Shown piece after piece: positions 43,118 to 53,611 of a stretch of 64,000 nt of DNA. The notes below the pieces were generated by a model. It saw nothing but the letters and a program-made list of their open reading frames with translations, was not told the DNA's origin and did no database searches. Made by a program: the position numbers and the translations under genes. Numbering within the stretch: position 1 is the stretch's first letter; each line of letters starts with the position of its first letter. The DNA lies in NCBI GenBank assembly GCA_950022295.1, contig OX465597.1, positions 181,286,516 to 181,350,515 of the forward strand, read 5' to 3'. This DNA comes from Bromus sterilis. Lineage: Eukaryota; Streptophyta; Magnoliopsida; Poales; Poaceae.

Positions 43118-43440
43118 GAGAAGTCTGCCATAAGGAAAGGGGGGCCGAAAGTAAAGGAAAGGGCGTTCCAGGGCCCTTCCCAGCAAATCTCCTGTAATAT
43201 ACCCCATTGCCACAATGAAGATCAGACATGCTGGAGTAGGGTCTTACGCTCCCAAGCGGCCCGAACCTGGGTAAACCACCATGTTTTCTCACACCGCCTT
43301 TTTATGATCTTCGCCGTTCCAATCCCAGCAGCAACCTCCCCGAGCACGGGGCATACAAGAGACCAAGGGCGCTCCTCACCCCTTGCACCCCCCCCCCCCG
43401 GGGGTCGTGCCCTTCCGGAAGAAGCCTCCAGGAGGCACAA

Positions 43441-44175
43441 TCTAGGGCGATGTCGCCCTCGTGATGGACCAGCATCCCCCTCAGAGCCAAGAAGCTACAG
43501 GCGTCGGACGTCTAGACTAAACGTCGGACCGTCTAGAAAGCAGGACCCGAAGTGGACCCGAAGTGATATTTATTCGTACCGTCCGACCTACAGGTCTAAC
43601 CGTCTAGGATGAGGTCAGACCGTCCATTCTGCACATCGAATCGTCCGACCAAGTCAACACTTCTGGATTTGTCTGCGCACAGCCTTGGGCCAAGTAGCCC
43701 GTGTACCCCTTCACTCCCCTTGGAATATAAATACCTCTCCCCACCTCCTCTCTATGGTAAGCGAAGATTAGACTAAACTTGAGAGAGCCTTGCTCATCTT
43801 CCTTCCCCTTGGGAATCTTCCCCCTTCTAGGGATATACTACTCCTAAGGGAGAGAGGCTTCTTCTGCAGTTGAGCCTTAGACCTCCAAGTTATAGTACAT
43901 GGAGGAAGACTAGATCCATCTATCTCTCTCAAGCCCCATCTCTAATAGGATTTGGAGGAACTACCCATGTATATTTACCTTTATTGTTGTTGGATCTTGT
44001 GTGTATATGCTATGTGTATGACTGAGTGTTTGTGCTAGTGAGTCTTGTTCCTTTCCTCTTGTTTGTGTTGATTGCTTTTGGATTTCCCTTTTGTTCTTTG
44101 TGTTCTTCGTGTTCCTCGTCAAATCCACCTCCAATTCGTGAAGATCAGGCCAACCCATAGGTTTGTCCTACATGA
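43441..44175 (+). repeat. LTR-like segment K with its own promoter
   Basis: No coding frame. It has repeated CGTCCGACC/GGACCGTCTAG motifs (43500-43650), a TATA-like AATATAAATACC at 43724-43735, a leader-like CT-rich region and an end at ...GTCCTACA (44172) just before B's LTR resumes. These are LTR features, but no second copy is in the window, so it could also be the remainder of the C2 LTR or its leader. Confidence 0.4.
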
Positions 44176-44180
44176 AAAAG

Positions 44181-45687
44181 TGCTCGGAATATTCCAGAAA
44201 AATAATATATAAATATACAAGACAGTACACTCTAGAAGCCTGAAGGAGCCCCGATGGGGGCCACCCCCTGACATGTGACCTCCTGGAGTGGCCAGGAGGG
44301 TGGTCGCGCCACCTGGCCGCCTGGGCCAGGTGGGGCCACCCCTCAGGCCCCCTTTGGCCTATGTTTACCTCTCGCTCCAAAAACCCTCAGGAGCTACCCC
44401 GTTACGCGATTTCGTCCCCTGTTTCGTCGCCGCCATGATTCCGATCTCGGGATCGCTAGGACAAGCTATCCCGACACCGTGCTGGAGGGAGGATTGAAAT
44501 CCGGAGGCCTCTCCATCACCATGATCGCCTCCTAGATGTGTCGTGATTTGTCCCCCTTGAACCATGGGTCCATGAGCAGTAGCTATGTGTTGTCTTCTCT
44601 ACAATCTTGTGCTTGAATGTTTAGACCTTTTGAGCTGCCTATCATGATCAAGGAACCTATGTATTAGTTCATGTTTTGCTATGCTGTGTTTGTTGGGATC
44701 CGATGGATTATGAGATTATGTTCAGTTTGTGATGAGTAATATATTTGGTTTACCTTTATATTTTAGTTCTTGAGTGTTCTTGTATGTTCCCCATTACATT
44801 TGTTGCTTTGGGAAAGTAGATTGTAACTTCAAGAGGGAGCGTTATGCTTGATTGTGGGTTCATTCCCCCCGATGTCTAGCTTGAGTGACAGAAACATGAG
44901 ACTATGGGATGTGTTGTTGCCACCGGGGAGAAAACTGCGGTCCTTGTAACTGCGTTTGCAGGGATTGCTTACATTACACATAGAGTGTTAATGCAATTGT
45001 CTGTTGCTTTAAGCCTACAATTTGGTTGAGGTTCGCAACTTAATACCAGCAATATGTTCTGGATAGATATCTCAAGGTGAATGATTAGTGAGTAGATGCT
45101 TATGGATAAATGGTCTACTTGTTTTGGTGTAATGCCCATACGATTGAGCATCTTTACTTTCTAGTAGCATGATGATATCATTGCGGTGCGTTTATAATTC
45201 TGTCAATTGCCTAGCTGTAATTTGTTCACCCAACATAGTTGTTATCGTCTTTTGAAAGAGACGCATCACTAGTGAAATTCATGGGACCTCGGTCCATAAT
45301 TCCATCATAGTTTACACCATTCACTTTTACTGGTTTTATTTGCTTTCGGTTGCATCCACTATTATTCCCCCTTTGTGTTTGATCCTTTGTAAACAACAAG
45401 GACAGAGAGATTGACAACCTCTATGTACTTAGCAAAATTATTTGTGTCTTTGTTCAGGTCCACGTCTTCTGTCAGCGCCAGAGCAGCAGGCACCAACTTG
45501 TTGCACTTGGAATCCTACTTGATTGATAACATTGGTATCTTCATTGAGGGAAATTTGCTACTATGTACATAATAACCTTCTACTTTGGGCAACCAACGAG
45601 GAGGTGTTATCTACACCCATCAAGCGAATTTATGGCGATGTTGCTGGGGAACACAAGAAGGAATCTACTCCCTCCAACGCGCCATCA
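44181..45687 (+). repeat. 3' LTR of element B, second piece
   Basis: Resumes at the position matching 7084 of the 5' LTR and follows it to ...GCGCCATCA at 45687. It includes the PBS-like copy at 45618-45650. The target duplication ATCGG follows. Confidence 0.9.
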
Positions 45688-47597
45688 ATCGGGTCCTCGG
45701 TGAATCACACCCGGCTCATCGAGCTGCAAGCTCAAGGTCTACTCCCATCAAAGGAATCCATAGAATGGAGATTTTCCCTAAACGAGGTTCGACCTCGGTG
45801 TAGGGAAAACGACTTCATGGTTTTAGCTAATCACGTGACCCGTGGTTTTTGTCCTCCTGGGTCACGCTTCTTTAGGAGTCTTCTGGAGTTTTTGGAAATG
45901 CATCCCCAAGACCTGTCCGCCAATTTTGTTCTTATTATCAGCAATTTCACCGTCTTTTGCGGCGTTTATCTGCAAAGGGATCCGTCCATACTACTGTTTC
46001 AGGAGTTCTTCTATCGAAATAAACAGGAAGAGAACAGCGGGGGCAACCCGTGGAGTGTGGAGCTGTTTCCATTCAGCGGCGGGCTCAGCAAGATTTTGCC
46101 AAGATGAAGCTTCACAACCACGCAAACATGTGGAAAAAATCTTTCTTTTACTGTAAAGACACCAGCTCCATAGGCGAGCCACCTTTTCCGGGTTTGCGCG
46201 AGGGTCGACTTGTTTATTCTCTGGCTCTGAATTCTTGTCCCAGCGAAGAGGATAAGAAAAAACTCAAGCCGGTTTTCCAGCACATCAAATCCTTACTGTT
46301 TCATGGTCTGAGCGTTGTCGATCTGGTAAGGTGCTGGGTTGGATGGCAAATCCAACCATTGAGTATTCGCACCAGACTTATGTGTAAATTTCCCGGGGAT
46401 GAAATGAGATTTTCCCAAGTCGTTTTGGATCGAGACGAGATAGTTAGGTCTACAAAGAGACTCCTTGGGGAGTCCATGGACACAATCATTCAAGTGGGTT
46501 TGGAACCCTTTTGGGAAGTAAGCCGGATCCTAAGGTAAAAATCACAGATCTTGTTGTTTCTTTTCTTGACTTTGCCAAGGCATGGTCCTCTCACCGGCTC
46601 TCCCGTTTTGCATAACGATGATCCGTGGTGGTTAGCCGATCTCTCTTCGTCTCACACAGAAGAGGCCAAAGAGGAAGACGTCGTCGATGAAGATGGAGAG
46701 GAGGATGATTCAGAAAAGGTACATCGTTTTCTCTTTTGCTCCGACTCCCTTTATCCTCACAATAATAACCGTATTTTCTTGTTTCTTCGGAGAGGTTATG
46801 AAGCCGATGGGATGAACCTGTCAATGGAGGATGTCAAAAAGTCAACCGTGGTTTCCTCAAATGAGGAGGTATTGTGTCGATAAATGTTTTTATTTTGTTT
46901 TGCCAAAGAATATCTCTTTTGCAACTTTGTTTTATTTTGTGAGTCCTTCCCATTTTTTCCTTTGTAGGTCATAGGAGGTAGGAGGGCCCGTGTTGCGGAC
47001 TCTACCTTTCCCTTGGAGAGAGATTCCAATGTTATTGATAGGCGATTTTGTCCTTGGTTAACATACTGCAAAGATCCTGTATTGGGAAAAAGGGATGTCG
47101 AGGTCAGCCTGTCTTCTTCCGAGGAGTCGGAGGGCGAATATTTTGGTGACTTCAAGGTTACTATTGGGTAAGTTGCCTTTTTTATATGCCGACTCCCCAT
47201 AAATGTTACGAGATGTTGTATTCTTGAAGATTTTCGTCAAGAATTTGTAGGGTATGAGCCGTACTAGATGATCCTTCTATCTCTGAGGGAGTGGTTCAAA
47301 GTCATGTCCCTGATACGGTATCCTTACTGGCTGGAAATGGGGTCGTGGTTGACTCTGGTGGTGCCCTAAATTTGGATCAAGAGAAGGAGGTGGTGTTTTC
47401 AGCAACTATGCTAGCAGTTGTCAAGGAGGCTAGTGGAGCGATAGGTGATAGGAACATGTTGCAGCTGACACAACAGTTCAATGCTTCGGAGAAGACATCG
47501 ACTCGAGGGGTTGAATCTTACCTTAGTATGTTTAGGGACACGATGACCCGATTTTGTGAGCAGCAAAACTTGCTGGTAAAAATGAAGTGTGAGTATG
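45688..47597 (+). pseudogene. Element I gag-like gene, main part (PF04195-type), with intron-like gaps
   Basis: Coding-like segments occur in sequence. First comes 45693-46107, containing FSLNEVRPRC, GFCPPGSRFFRSLLEF, LEMHPQDLSANFVLIISNF and DPSILLFQEFF blocks of the 'putative gypsy type transposon' family. After a frame change at about 46080, 46090-46535 holds KKSFFYCKDTSSIG and PEDDRCWVGWQIQPL-like parts (RCWVGWQIQPLSIRTRL is visible). Later acidic segments follow at 46655-46717, 46968-47167 and 47251-47597. The gaps between the later segments have splice-site-like ends (GT at 46869, AG at 46967; GTAAGT at 47168, AG at 47250). Element G begins at 47598 inside the last segment. The protein is presumed gag-like; activity is unknown. 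Confidence 0.65.
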
Positions 47598-49242
47598 TGA
47601 TGGCTTCTCGCCCCTCGTTGGTTACCCAAAGTGGAAGGTTGAGATGTAGACAGCAGAAAATTTCCCTCGGTGAAGATACCAAGGTTTGTCTCCAGTAGTA
47701 CTCCGACAACGACAGGAAGGTGACAACGGTGCCAGCAATTAGGCGGTTGACGTCGACCTGCACACACAACAGATAACTTTTCTCCCAACGAGTACAGAGA
47801 GGTTGTAAATCCCTCCGGCCTTGTTGTTTACAAAGGATCAAACGCACAAGATAATAATGATAGCGATAGCAACAGAAAAGGAAATAAAGCAGAAAATAAA
47901 TAGCGGGTGTAAACAGGGGTGGAAATATGGAACGGGGTCCTATGATGTTCACTAGTGATGTCTCTCTCCCAAAAGAAGATAAAATAGCCATGCGAGGTAA
48001 AAAAATTACAGCTGGGCAATTGACAGGATTATGTGCGCAAACCAATGCTAACTATGCTACTAAGAAAGGAACAGGCTCAAAAGCTTGAGCGGTACGCCAA
48101 GACAAGTAGACTGAAATCCATCTGCATCTACCTACTAATCATCCACCTTGAGATATCTATCTAGAACATCTTGCTGGTATTAAGTTGCGAATCCCACCCA
48201 AAGTGTAAACTCAAAGCAACAGACAACTGCATTAAAGAACTTTGCGTAAAGTAAACAATCCTTGCACCCGCAAGTACAAGCACCGTTGTTTTCTCCCTTG
48301 TGGCAACAGCACATCCCCTAGAGTCATGTTTCTGTCACTCAAGCTAGTCAACAGGGGGCATGAACCCACAATCATGCATAACGCTCCCTCTTGGAGTTAC
48401 TACCTACTACTTGGCCAAAGCAATAAACAGCAACGGAGAACATGCAAGAATTACTCAAGAACATAAATATAAAAGAGGAGAATAAAATATATTACTCAAA
48501 CACAATCTGAACATAGTCTCATAATCCATCAGATCCCAGCAAACTCAGCATAGCAACAGCAGAAAGATTACATATGTGCCTCGATCATGTAGGGCAGCTC
48601 ACGAGGTCTAAACCATGAAGAACAAAGAGGGGAGGAGAACATCACATAGCTACTGATCATGGACCCATGATCCAAGGTGGACTACTCACGGTTCATCCGG
48701 GAAGCATCCATGGTGGTGGAGAAGCTCCCGGAGGTGGTTCCTCCCTCCGGCAGGGTGCCGGGAAGAGGGCTCCTGGTGCTCCCAATCTTGGAAGCGCTGC
48801 GGCGGCGGAACAGAGGAGAGATCGCGAAAAAGGGTTCTGTCCTCGAGGGTTTCGGGACGAGAGAGATATATAGGCGAAGGGGGGCAGCCAGAAGTGGACC
48901 AGGGGCCCCAGGCGCCCCCCTGGAGCGGCCTAGGGGGTGGCCGCGCCAGGTGGCCGCCTAGGCCACCACTGGCTCCCCTCTGGCCCCACTTTGGCTCTTC
49001 CCGAAGCTTCTTGTACGCTGATTTTTCCTATATTTTTCCCGGAATTTTTCTGACACTTTAAGTAATGGGAAAACCTGAAATACAAAAATAGCAGAAAACA
49101 TGAACTGGCACTGGGGTGCACTGAGTTAATAGGTTAGCCCAAATATGATCAAAAGTGTATGGAAGTGCATCCATATCATAGCAATATCACACAAAAGATG
49201 CATGGAGCAAGCAGAAAATATAGATACGTTTTGGACGTATCA
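47598..49242 (-). repeat. 3' LTR of element G
   Basis: On the minus strand it starts TGATACGTCCAAAACG at 49242 and ends at 47598. It is the same family as solo LTR E. Near 48863-48875 the minus strand has CGCCTATATATCTC, a TATA-like box after a GC-rich hairpin cluster. Confidence 0.9.
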
Positions 49243-49256
49243 ACATCCCCAAGCTT
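49243..49256 (-). promoter_or_regulatory. Polypurine tract of element G
   Basis: Minus-strand AAGCTTGGGGATGT directly precedes the LTR start TGATACG. Confidence 0.75.
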
Positions 49257-52163
49257 AATTCCTGCTCGTCCTCGAGTAGGTAAATGATAACAAGCATAAT
49301 TTCTGTGGTGACATGCTACCAACCATATAAGAACTTTTAAGTAAAGCAATCAAGGCATGTAATTCAATTCAAGTCATAACAGGCAAGAGTCTATATTAGC
49401 ATTGAAACAAGCAGCATAAGAACATAAAGGTGCAAGAGCTCTCGCTGTCCGTGACTCGAATGTCTCAAAATGGTGTTTGCGTGCAAGAAAGGGGATAGGG
49501 ATATACGAGAGAGTAAAAGATAGTTTTTATTGTTGAGAACTTAATCTACTAAAGTTTCACACTTGGTCTTCTTTGGAATCTTATCTTGACTCATCCCTAG
49601 ACCACTAGCCAGGTACAAGTCAACATGATCCACTCCCTTTCGATATTTTGAGCACTCATGCAATGGATGAGCGTAAGCAAGAAAGTTGACACTTAGGATG
49701 GCAAAGAGAGAAAAATGATGGAGGAGGAAGACAAAAAAAGGTGTGAAAGGCTCACATCAATGAAGACAATCATAGGCAAGAGAAAGCCAAATGATAGATA
49801 TGATGTGAGGAGTAGGGATTGCCATGCAACGGATGCACGTATGAGCTAAGGTAAGCTCTCCAATGGAACTAGTGGGGGTGCATCCAACTTGCTTGCTCAA
49901 GAAGACCTAGAGCTCATTTGAGGAGGCTCATCATTGGAACATACAAGCCAAGTTCTATAGTGTGAAGGTCCCCACATCGCTATATGCATGAATGATAATC
50001 TCTATGGAGTACAAGATATAAGATGGAGTACGGGTGTGGATATCTCAAAAGGAATAGTAGTGTGCCCCCTTCTCTCTTTTTATTTCTTTTTATTTTTTAT
50101 TTTTTTATTTTTTGGTGGCCTCAATGGATCTTTCTATTTAACTCTCATTTGTCCTCTTTGGGATCTTTTGATTTTGTCCTCTTTGGGATCTTTTCCTAAC
50201 TTTAGGGGCAACACTCTATATATTACAAGAAGTATAGAAGATCTTTCACACTTTACAAAAGTACTCAGCATAAAGAAAATGAAACTATCATGAAGTGTGC
50301 AAATGTATGCCTCTGCCAGTGTAGCAGGATATGCAATGATACTAGCGCGTCATGTAGCAATGATTAGGGCAAGGCCCAACTAGCATGCAGCTCATCGATC
50401 AAGCAAAAGCACGTATGACATGAAGATCAAGTCATGAGAAGGTGGATGTTGCATGGCAATGTATCTCGGAAAGGCTATGGAAATGCCTTGATAGGTAGGT
50501 ATGGTAGCTGTTTTGAGGAAGGATATAATGAGGCTTATGATGACATAGCGTATCGTTCCAAGGATTTGGATGCACTGGCGAAGTACGCGCCAACTCTCGA
50601 GGTGAGAAAGGGCAATGCACGGTACCGAAGAGGCTAGAAAAATATGGCTAGGTGGAAGTGTCAACTTTCGAATACTCACATTAGTCTGAAGATCTCATGC
50701 ACTTATTATCGGTAACTCTCAATCTAATTAGGAGGTTCACAAAGAGACAAGTACCCCGAGGAGGAGTTTATGGGGGTTTGGTTATCCTTGCGCATCCTCG
50801 ACTCATGGTACGTGAGTGTACTCTAATATTCGATCCCTCCAAAGATTAGTGATCCATCTAGTAACTAAATTTCTCAACTAATTTAGTAGGTTTTTCGAAA
50901 ATAAACACGGATTGCCCAAAATACGACATCTATCACTAATAGGCTAAAGTTGTTGACACCAAAAGTTCAAACATTACTCATAGCAATACCGCAAAACTAT
51001 TGCAAGTTACTACTACAATTGAATAGCAACCTCAATTACCTACTTCAGGTCAAGGCACAAAACTCAGTGCAACAGGCAAACTCTCTAGAGAAGATAAACA
51101 TGAAAACTCAAGAGAGTTCTAGAAACAAACTAAACAAAATCTCTTAAAAAGATAAGCATGAAAACTAAGAGCTAAACATGACAGCACATACGAAAAAGAT
51201 AAAGAACACACACAGCAAAGATAAGCATGAAAATCCTATGTTGTGTTCTAGGGTGAAGTGGAGCGTGTTTCTCTCCCACACAAAGAAAGTTGGGTTCTAA
51301 CGTGTTATAAACAGCAAGCAATGCTAAAGAAAACTAAAAAGGAAAACCTAAGAGTGAGACGCTCCAAGCATAGCACATAACGCAGGAAGTGATAAAAATA
51401 TAGTGGAACGAAAGACGAACTGGTAATTGTTGATGGAGAAGGGGACGCATAGGGGCATCCCCAAGCTTAGATGCTTGAGTCTTCTTGAATATTTCTTGGG
51501 GGTGCACGGGGGCATCCCCAAGCTTGATTGTTTGACCCTCCTGAATCTTCTTTTATCATCTTCCCTCGCACACTTGAAAACTCCCTTCATACATAACTCA
51601 TCATAATCTGATTAGCGAGGTTAGTACCCATAATAAATTAATTTTTCTCTACTGGAAATAAGGATATTCTTGAAGAGCTACTGTTTCTCAAGATTGCCAA
51701 AAAAAAATTGCAAAGAAAAAGCAAGCTTAAGGTTTGCAAAACGAAGAAAAGGCAAAACAGGACAGAATCTATGAAAAACAGACCAGCAGGTAGTAAATAA
51801 ATATTTTGGGGCACTTCTGCAACTCAAATCAATAAACTCAGAACATACGAAATTTCCGTGATTGTATAGAGCACTCTGTATAAAAATTTCAGCTCAAAAA
51901 GATGAACTGGGATTTTTCTATGATTTTTCCCGTCATGAGGATAGAATCTGTTTTCTGGACAGCATGTCACAACTTTCACTTCCCTTGTCATATGAGGCTA
52001 TAAATGTCACAAAGCTTGAAAGGTAAAGATAAAATGATGTTTCTACAGTATTAACAAACATCAAGACACAACAAAATCAAAATAAACCTAATTCGTTGTG
52101 GGCTGCCTCCCAAAAGCGCTTTCTTTTATGCCTTTAAGCTAGGCATGATGCAAAAAGAGAAAA
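49257..52163 (-). other. Non-coding tail of element G
   Basis: About 2.9 kb without a supported gene, related on the minus strand to B's tail (9583-12447). It has two AAGCTTGGGGATGCCCC copies (minus strand, near 51525 and 51468) and a T-rich tract near 50075-50115. Confidence 0.75.
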
Positions 52164-53588
52164 TCAAGTTTTATCAAGAGTAAGAGAATAGCTAGCCCGT
52201 GTAATGGACTCAAAAGGTAACTTAATCTTCTTTCTAGGGAAGTGTTTCATCCCTTTCTTGAGAGGGAATTGGAATTTTATATTCCCTTCTTTCATATCAA
52301 TGACAACACAAACGGTGCGAAGAAAAGGGCGTCCCAAAATAATTGGACATGATGGTTCACATTCAATGTCCATAATAGTAAAATCAACGGGAACATAATT
52401 TTCATTGACAATGGTAAGAACATCATCGATCTTCCCCAAAGGTTTCTTTTTGGAAGAGTCAACAAGACGAACACCAAAAGAACAGGGATCATAAGGTTTT
52501 AATTCAAACATATCATACATTCTTTTGGGCATAACGGAGGTACTAGCTCCAACATCACATAAAGCATAGCAAGAGAAGTTATTCAACTTAATTTTAATCA
52601 TAGGATCCCAACTATCTTCTAGCTTTCTAGGTATGGAGGCTTCTACCCTAAGCTTCTCCTCCCTAGAGTTAACGAGAGCATTAGTGATATGCTCCGTGAA
52701 GGCAAGATTAAGTGTGCTAGTGTGGGGATCTCTAGACATCTTGTGAAGGAAACCAATAACTTCAGAAAGGGTGCAATTATCAAAATCAAGGTCACTACTA
52801 TCAAGTAAAGTGGTAGTGGTGTCCTTTAGGCTCACTTGTTTGGTAGCTTCTATAGTCATAGGAGTTTCTTCTTCTACGGTTGAGGTCATAGCATCACCAT
52901 TAATAGGTCCTATGGGACTAGGGGTGCATTGGGTGCTAAGAGTTTGGATATCCTCAACAACTTGGATAGTAGCAACGGTATGGTGCGTAGGAAGGCTCTT
53001 AATTCGATCTTCTTCCTCCCTTTCTCTAGCCCATCTCTCTTTAAGTTTAGCCATCATCCTAATGTTTTCATTAATTTGCACTTGAATAGCGTTCATAGGA
53101 GTGACCTTCCTCTCCTCAAGAGGAGAAGTTCTAATTTTAAGAAATTCTACTTCATGGGCTAAATTGTCTAACTTCGACGAGATATTGTCTAATTTGTCTA
53201 GTTTTTCCTCTACACTCTTGTTGAAGGCTTTTTGGGTAGTGATGAAGTCTTTAAGCATACTCTCTAGTTCAGAAGTGGAGTTCTTGGTGCTAGGATAAGT
53301 GTTGTTGTTCCCATAGTTGTTGGAGGGGAACGGTCTAGGATTGCTACCAAAATTACTCCTATAAGCATTGTTATTGAAGTTATTTCTAGAGATAAAGTTC
53401 ACATCTACTTGATCTTGAGCAATCAAATAATTTAAAGGGACATCATGAGGATCAATAGGAGATTGCTTGGTAAGTAGAGACATAATCAAGTCAACTTTTT
53501 CATTTAGGGAGGAGATCTCCTCGACAGAGTTTACCTTCCTACCTGTTGGATCTCTTTCGGTCTGCCATTGGGAATAGTTGGTCATCAT
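52164..53588 (-). CDS. Gag-protease of element G, 5' truncated
   Basis: A 474-residue frame without stops, read from the first in-frame Met (MMTNYSQWQTERDPTG) near the truncation point. The first third is the C-terminal part of gag: Asn-rich (NNFNNNAYRSNFGSNPRPF), then a coiled-coil-like stretch (VEEKLDKLDNISSKLDNLAHE). The last third is a retropepsin-like aspartic protease domain with CDVGASTSVMPKRMYD as the active-site loop and CPIILGRPFLRT as the second conserved block. It ends KLPFESITRASYSLTLDKT. No reverse transcriptase follows. The protease would process gag. The true start lay upstream and is lost at 53611, so this is a fragment even though open. It is the best preserved coding stretch of any gypsy-type element in the window. 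Confidence 0.82.
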   Translation of the reverse strand: MMTNYSQWQTERDPTGRKVNSVEEISSLNEKVDLIMSLLTKQSPIDPHDVPLNYLIAQDQVDVNFISRNNFNNNAYRSNFGSNPRPFPSNNYGNNNTYPSTKNSTSELESMLKDFITTQKAFNKSVEEKLDKLDNISSKLDNLAHEVEFLKIRTSPLEERKVTPMNAIQVQINENIRMMAKLKERWAREREEEDRIKSLPTHHTVATIQVVEDIQTLSTQCTPSPIGPINGDAMTSTVEEETPMTIEATKQVSLKDTTTTLLDSSDLDFDNCTLSEVIGFLHKMSRDPHTSTLNLAFTEHITNALVNSREEKLRVEASIPRKLEDSWDPMIKIKLNNFSCYALCDVGASTSVMPKRMYDMFELKPYDPCSFGVRLVDSSKKKPLGKIDDVLTIVNENYVPVDFTIMDIECEPSCPIILGRPFLRTVCVVIDMKEGNIKFQFPLKKGMKHFPRKKIKLPFESITRASYSLTLDKT

Positions 53589-53611
53589 CTCATCGAGTAG
53601 TTTACCTTCCT

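Larger units (their letters stand above)
42994..43440 (+). repeat. C-type LTR, second copy (C2), second piece
   Basis: Continues C2 after D: a GT microsatellite of about 42 bp (43011-43052), a TATA box CTATAAAAGG at 43108-43117, and CGGCCCGAACCTGGGTAAAC near 43257, a form known at the ends of transcribed regions in plant gypsy LTRs. C1 matches to 43264. The right end is not defined because there is no other copy; a C-rich run at 43390-43400 may be close to it. Confidence 0.65.
47598..53611 (-). mobile_element. Non-autonomous gypsy-like element G, minus orientation, 5' end lost
   Basis: On the minus strand it consists of a truncated gag-protease gene, a 2.9 kb non-coding tail, a PPT and a 3' LTR (49242-47598). 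The 5' LTR, PBS and gag start are gone: at 53611/53612 the sequence switches to an inverted F LTR. No reverse transcriptase or integrase is present between gene and LTR, so the element was non-autonomous. It interrupts element I at 47597. LTR and tail are related to those of element B. Confidence 0.85.
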
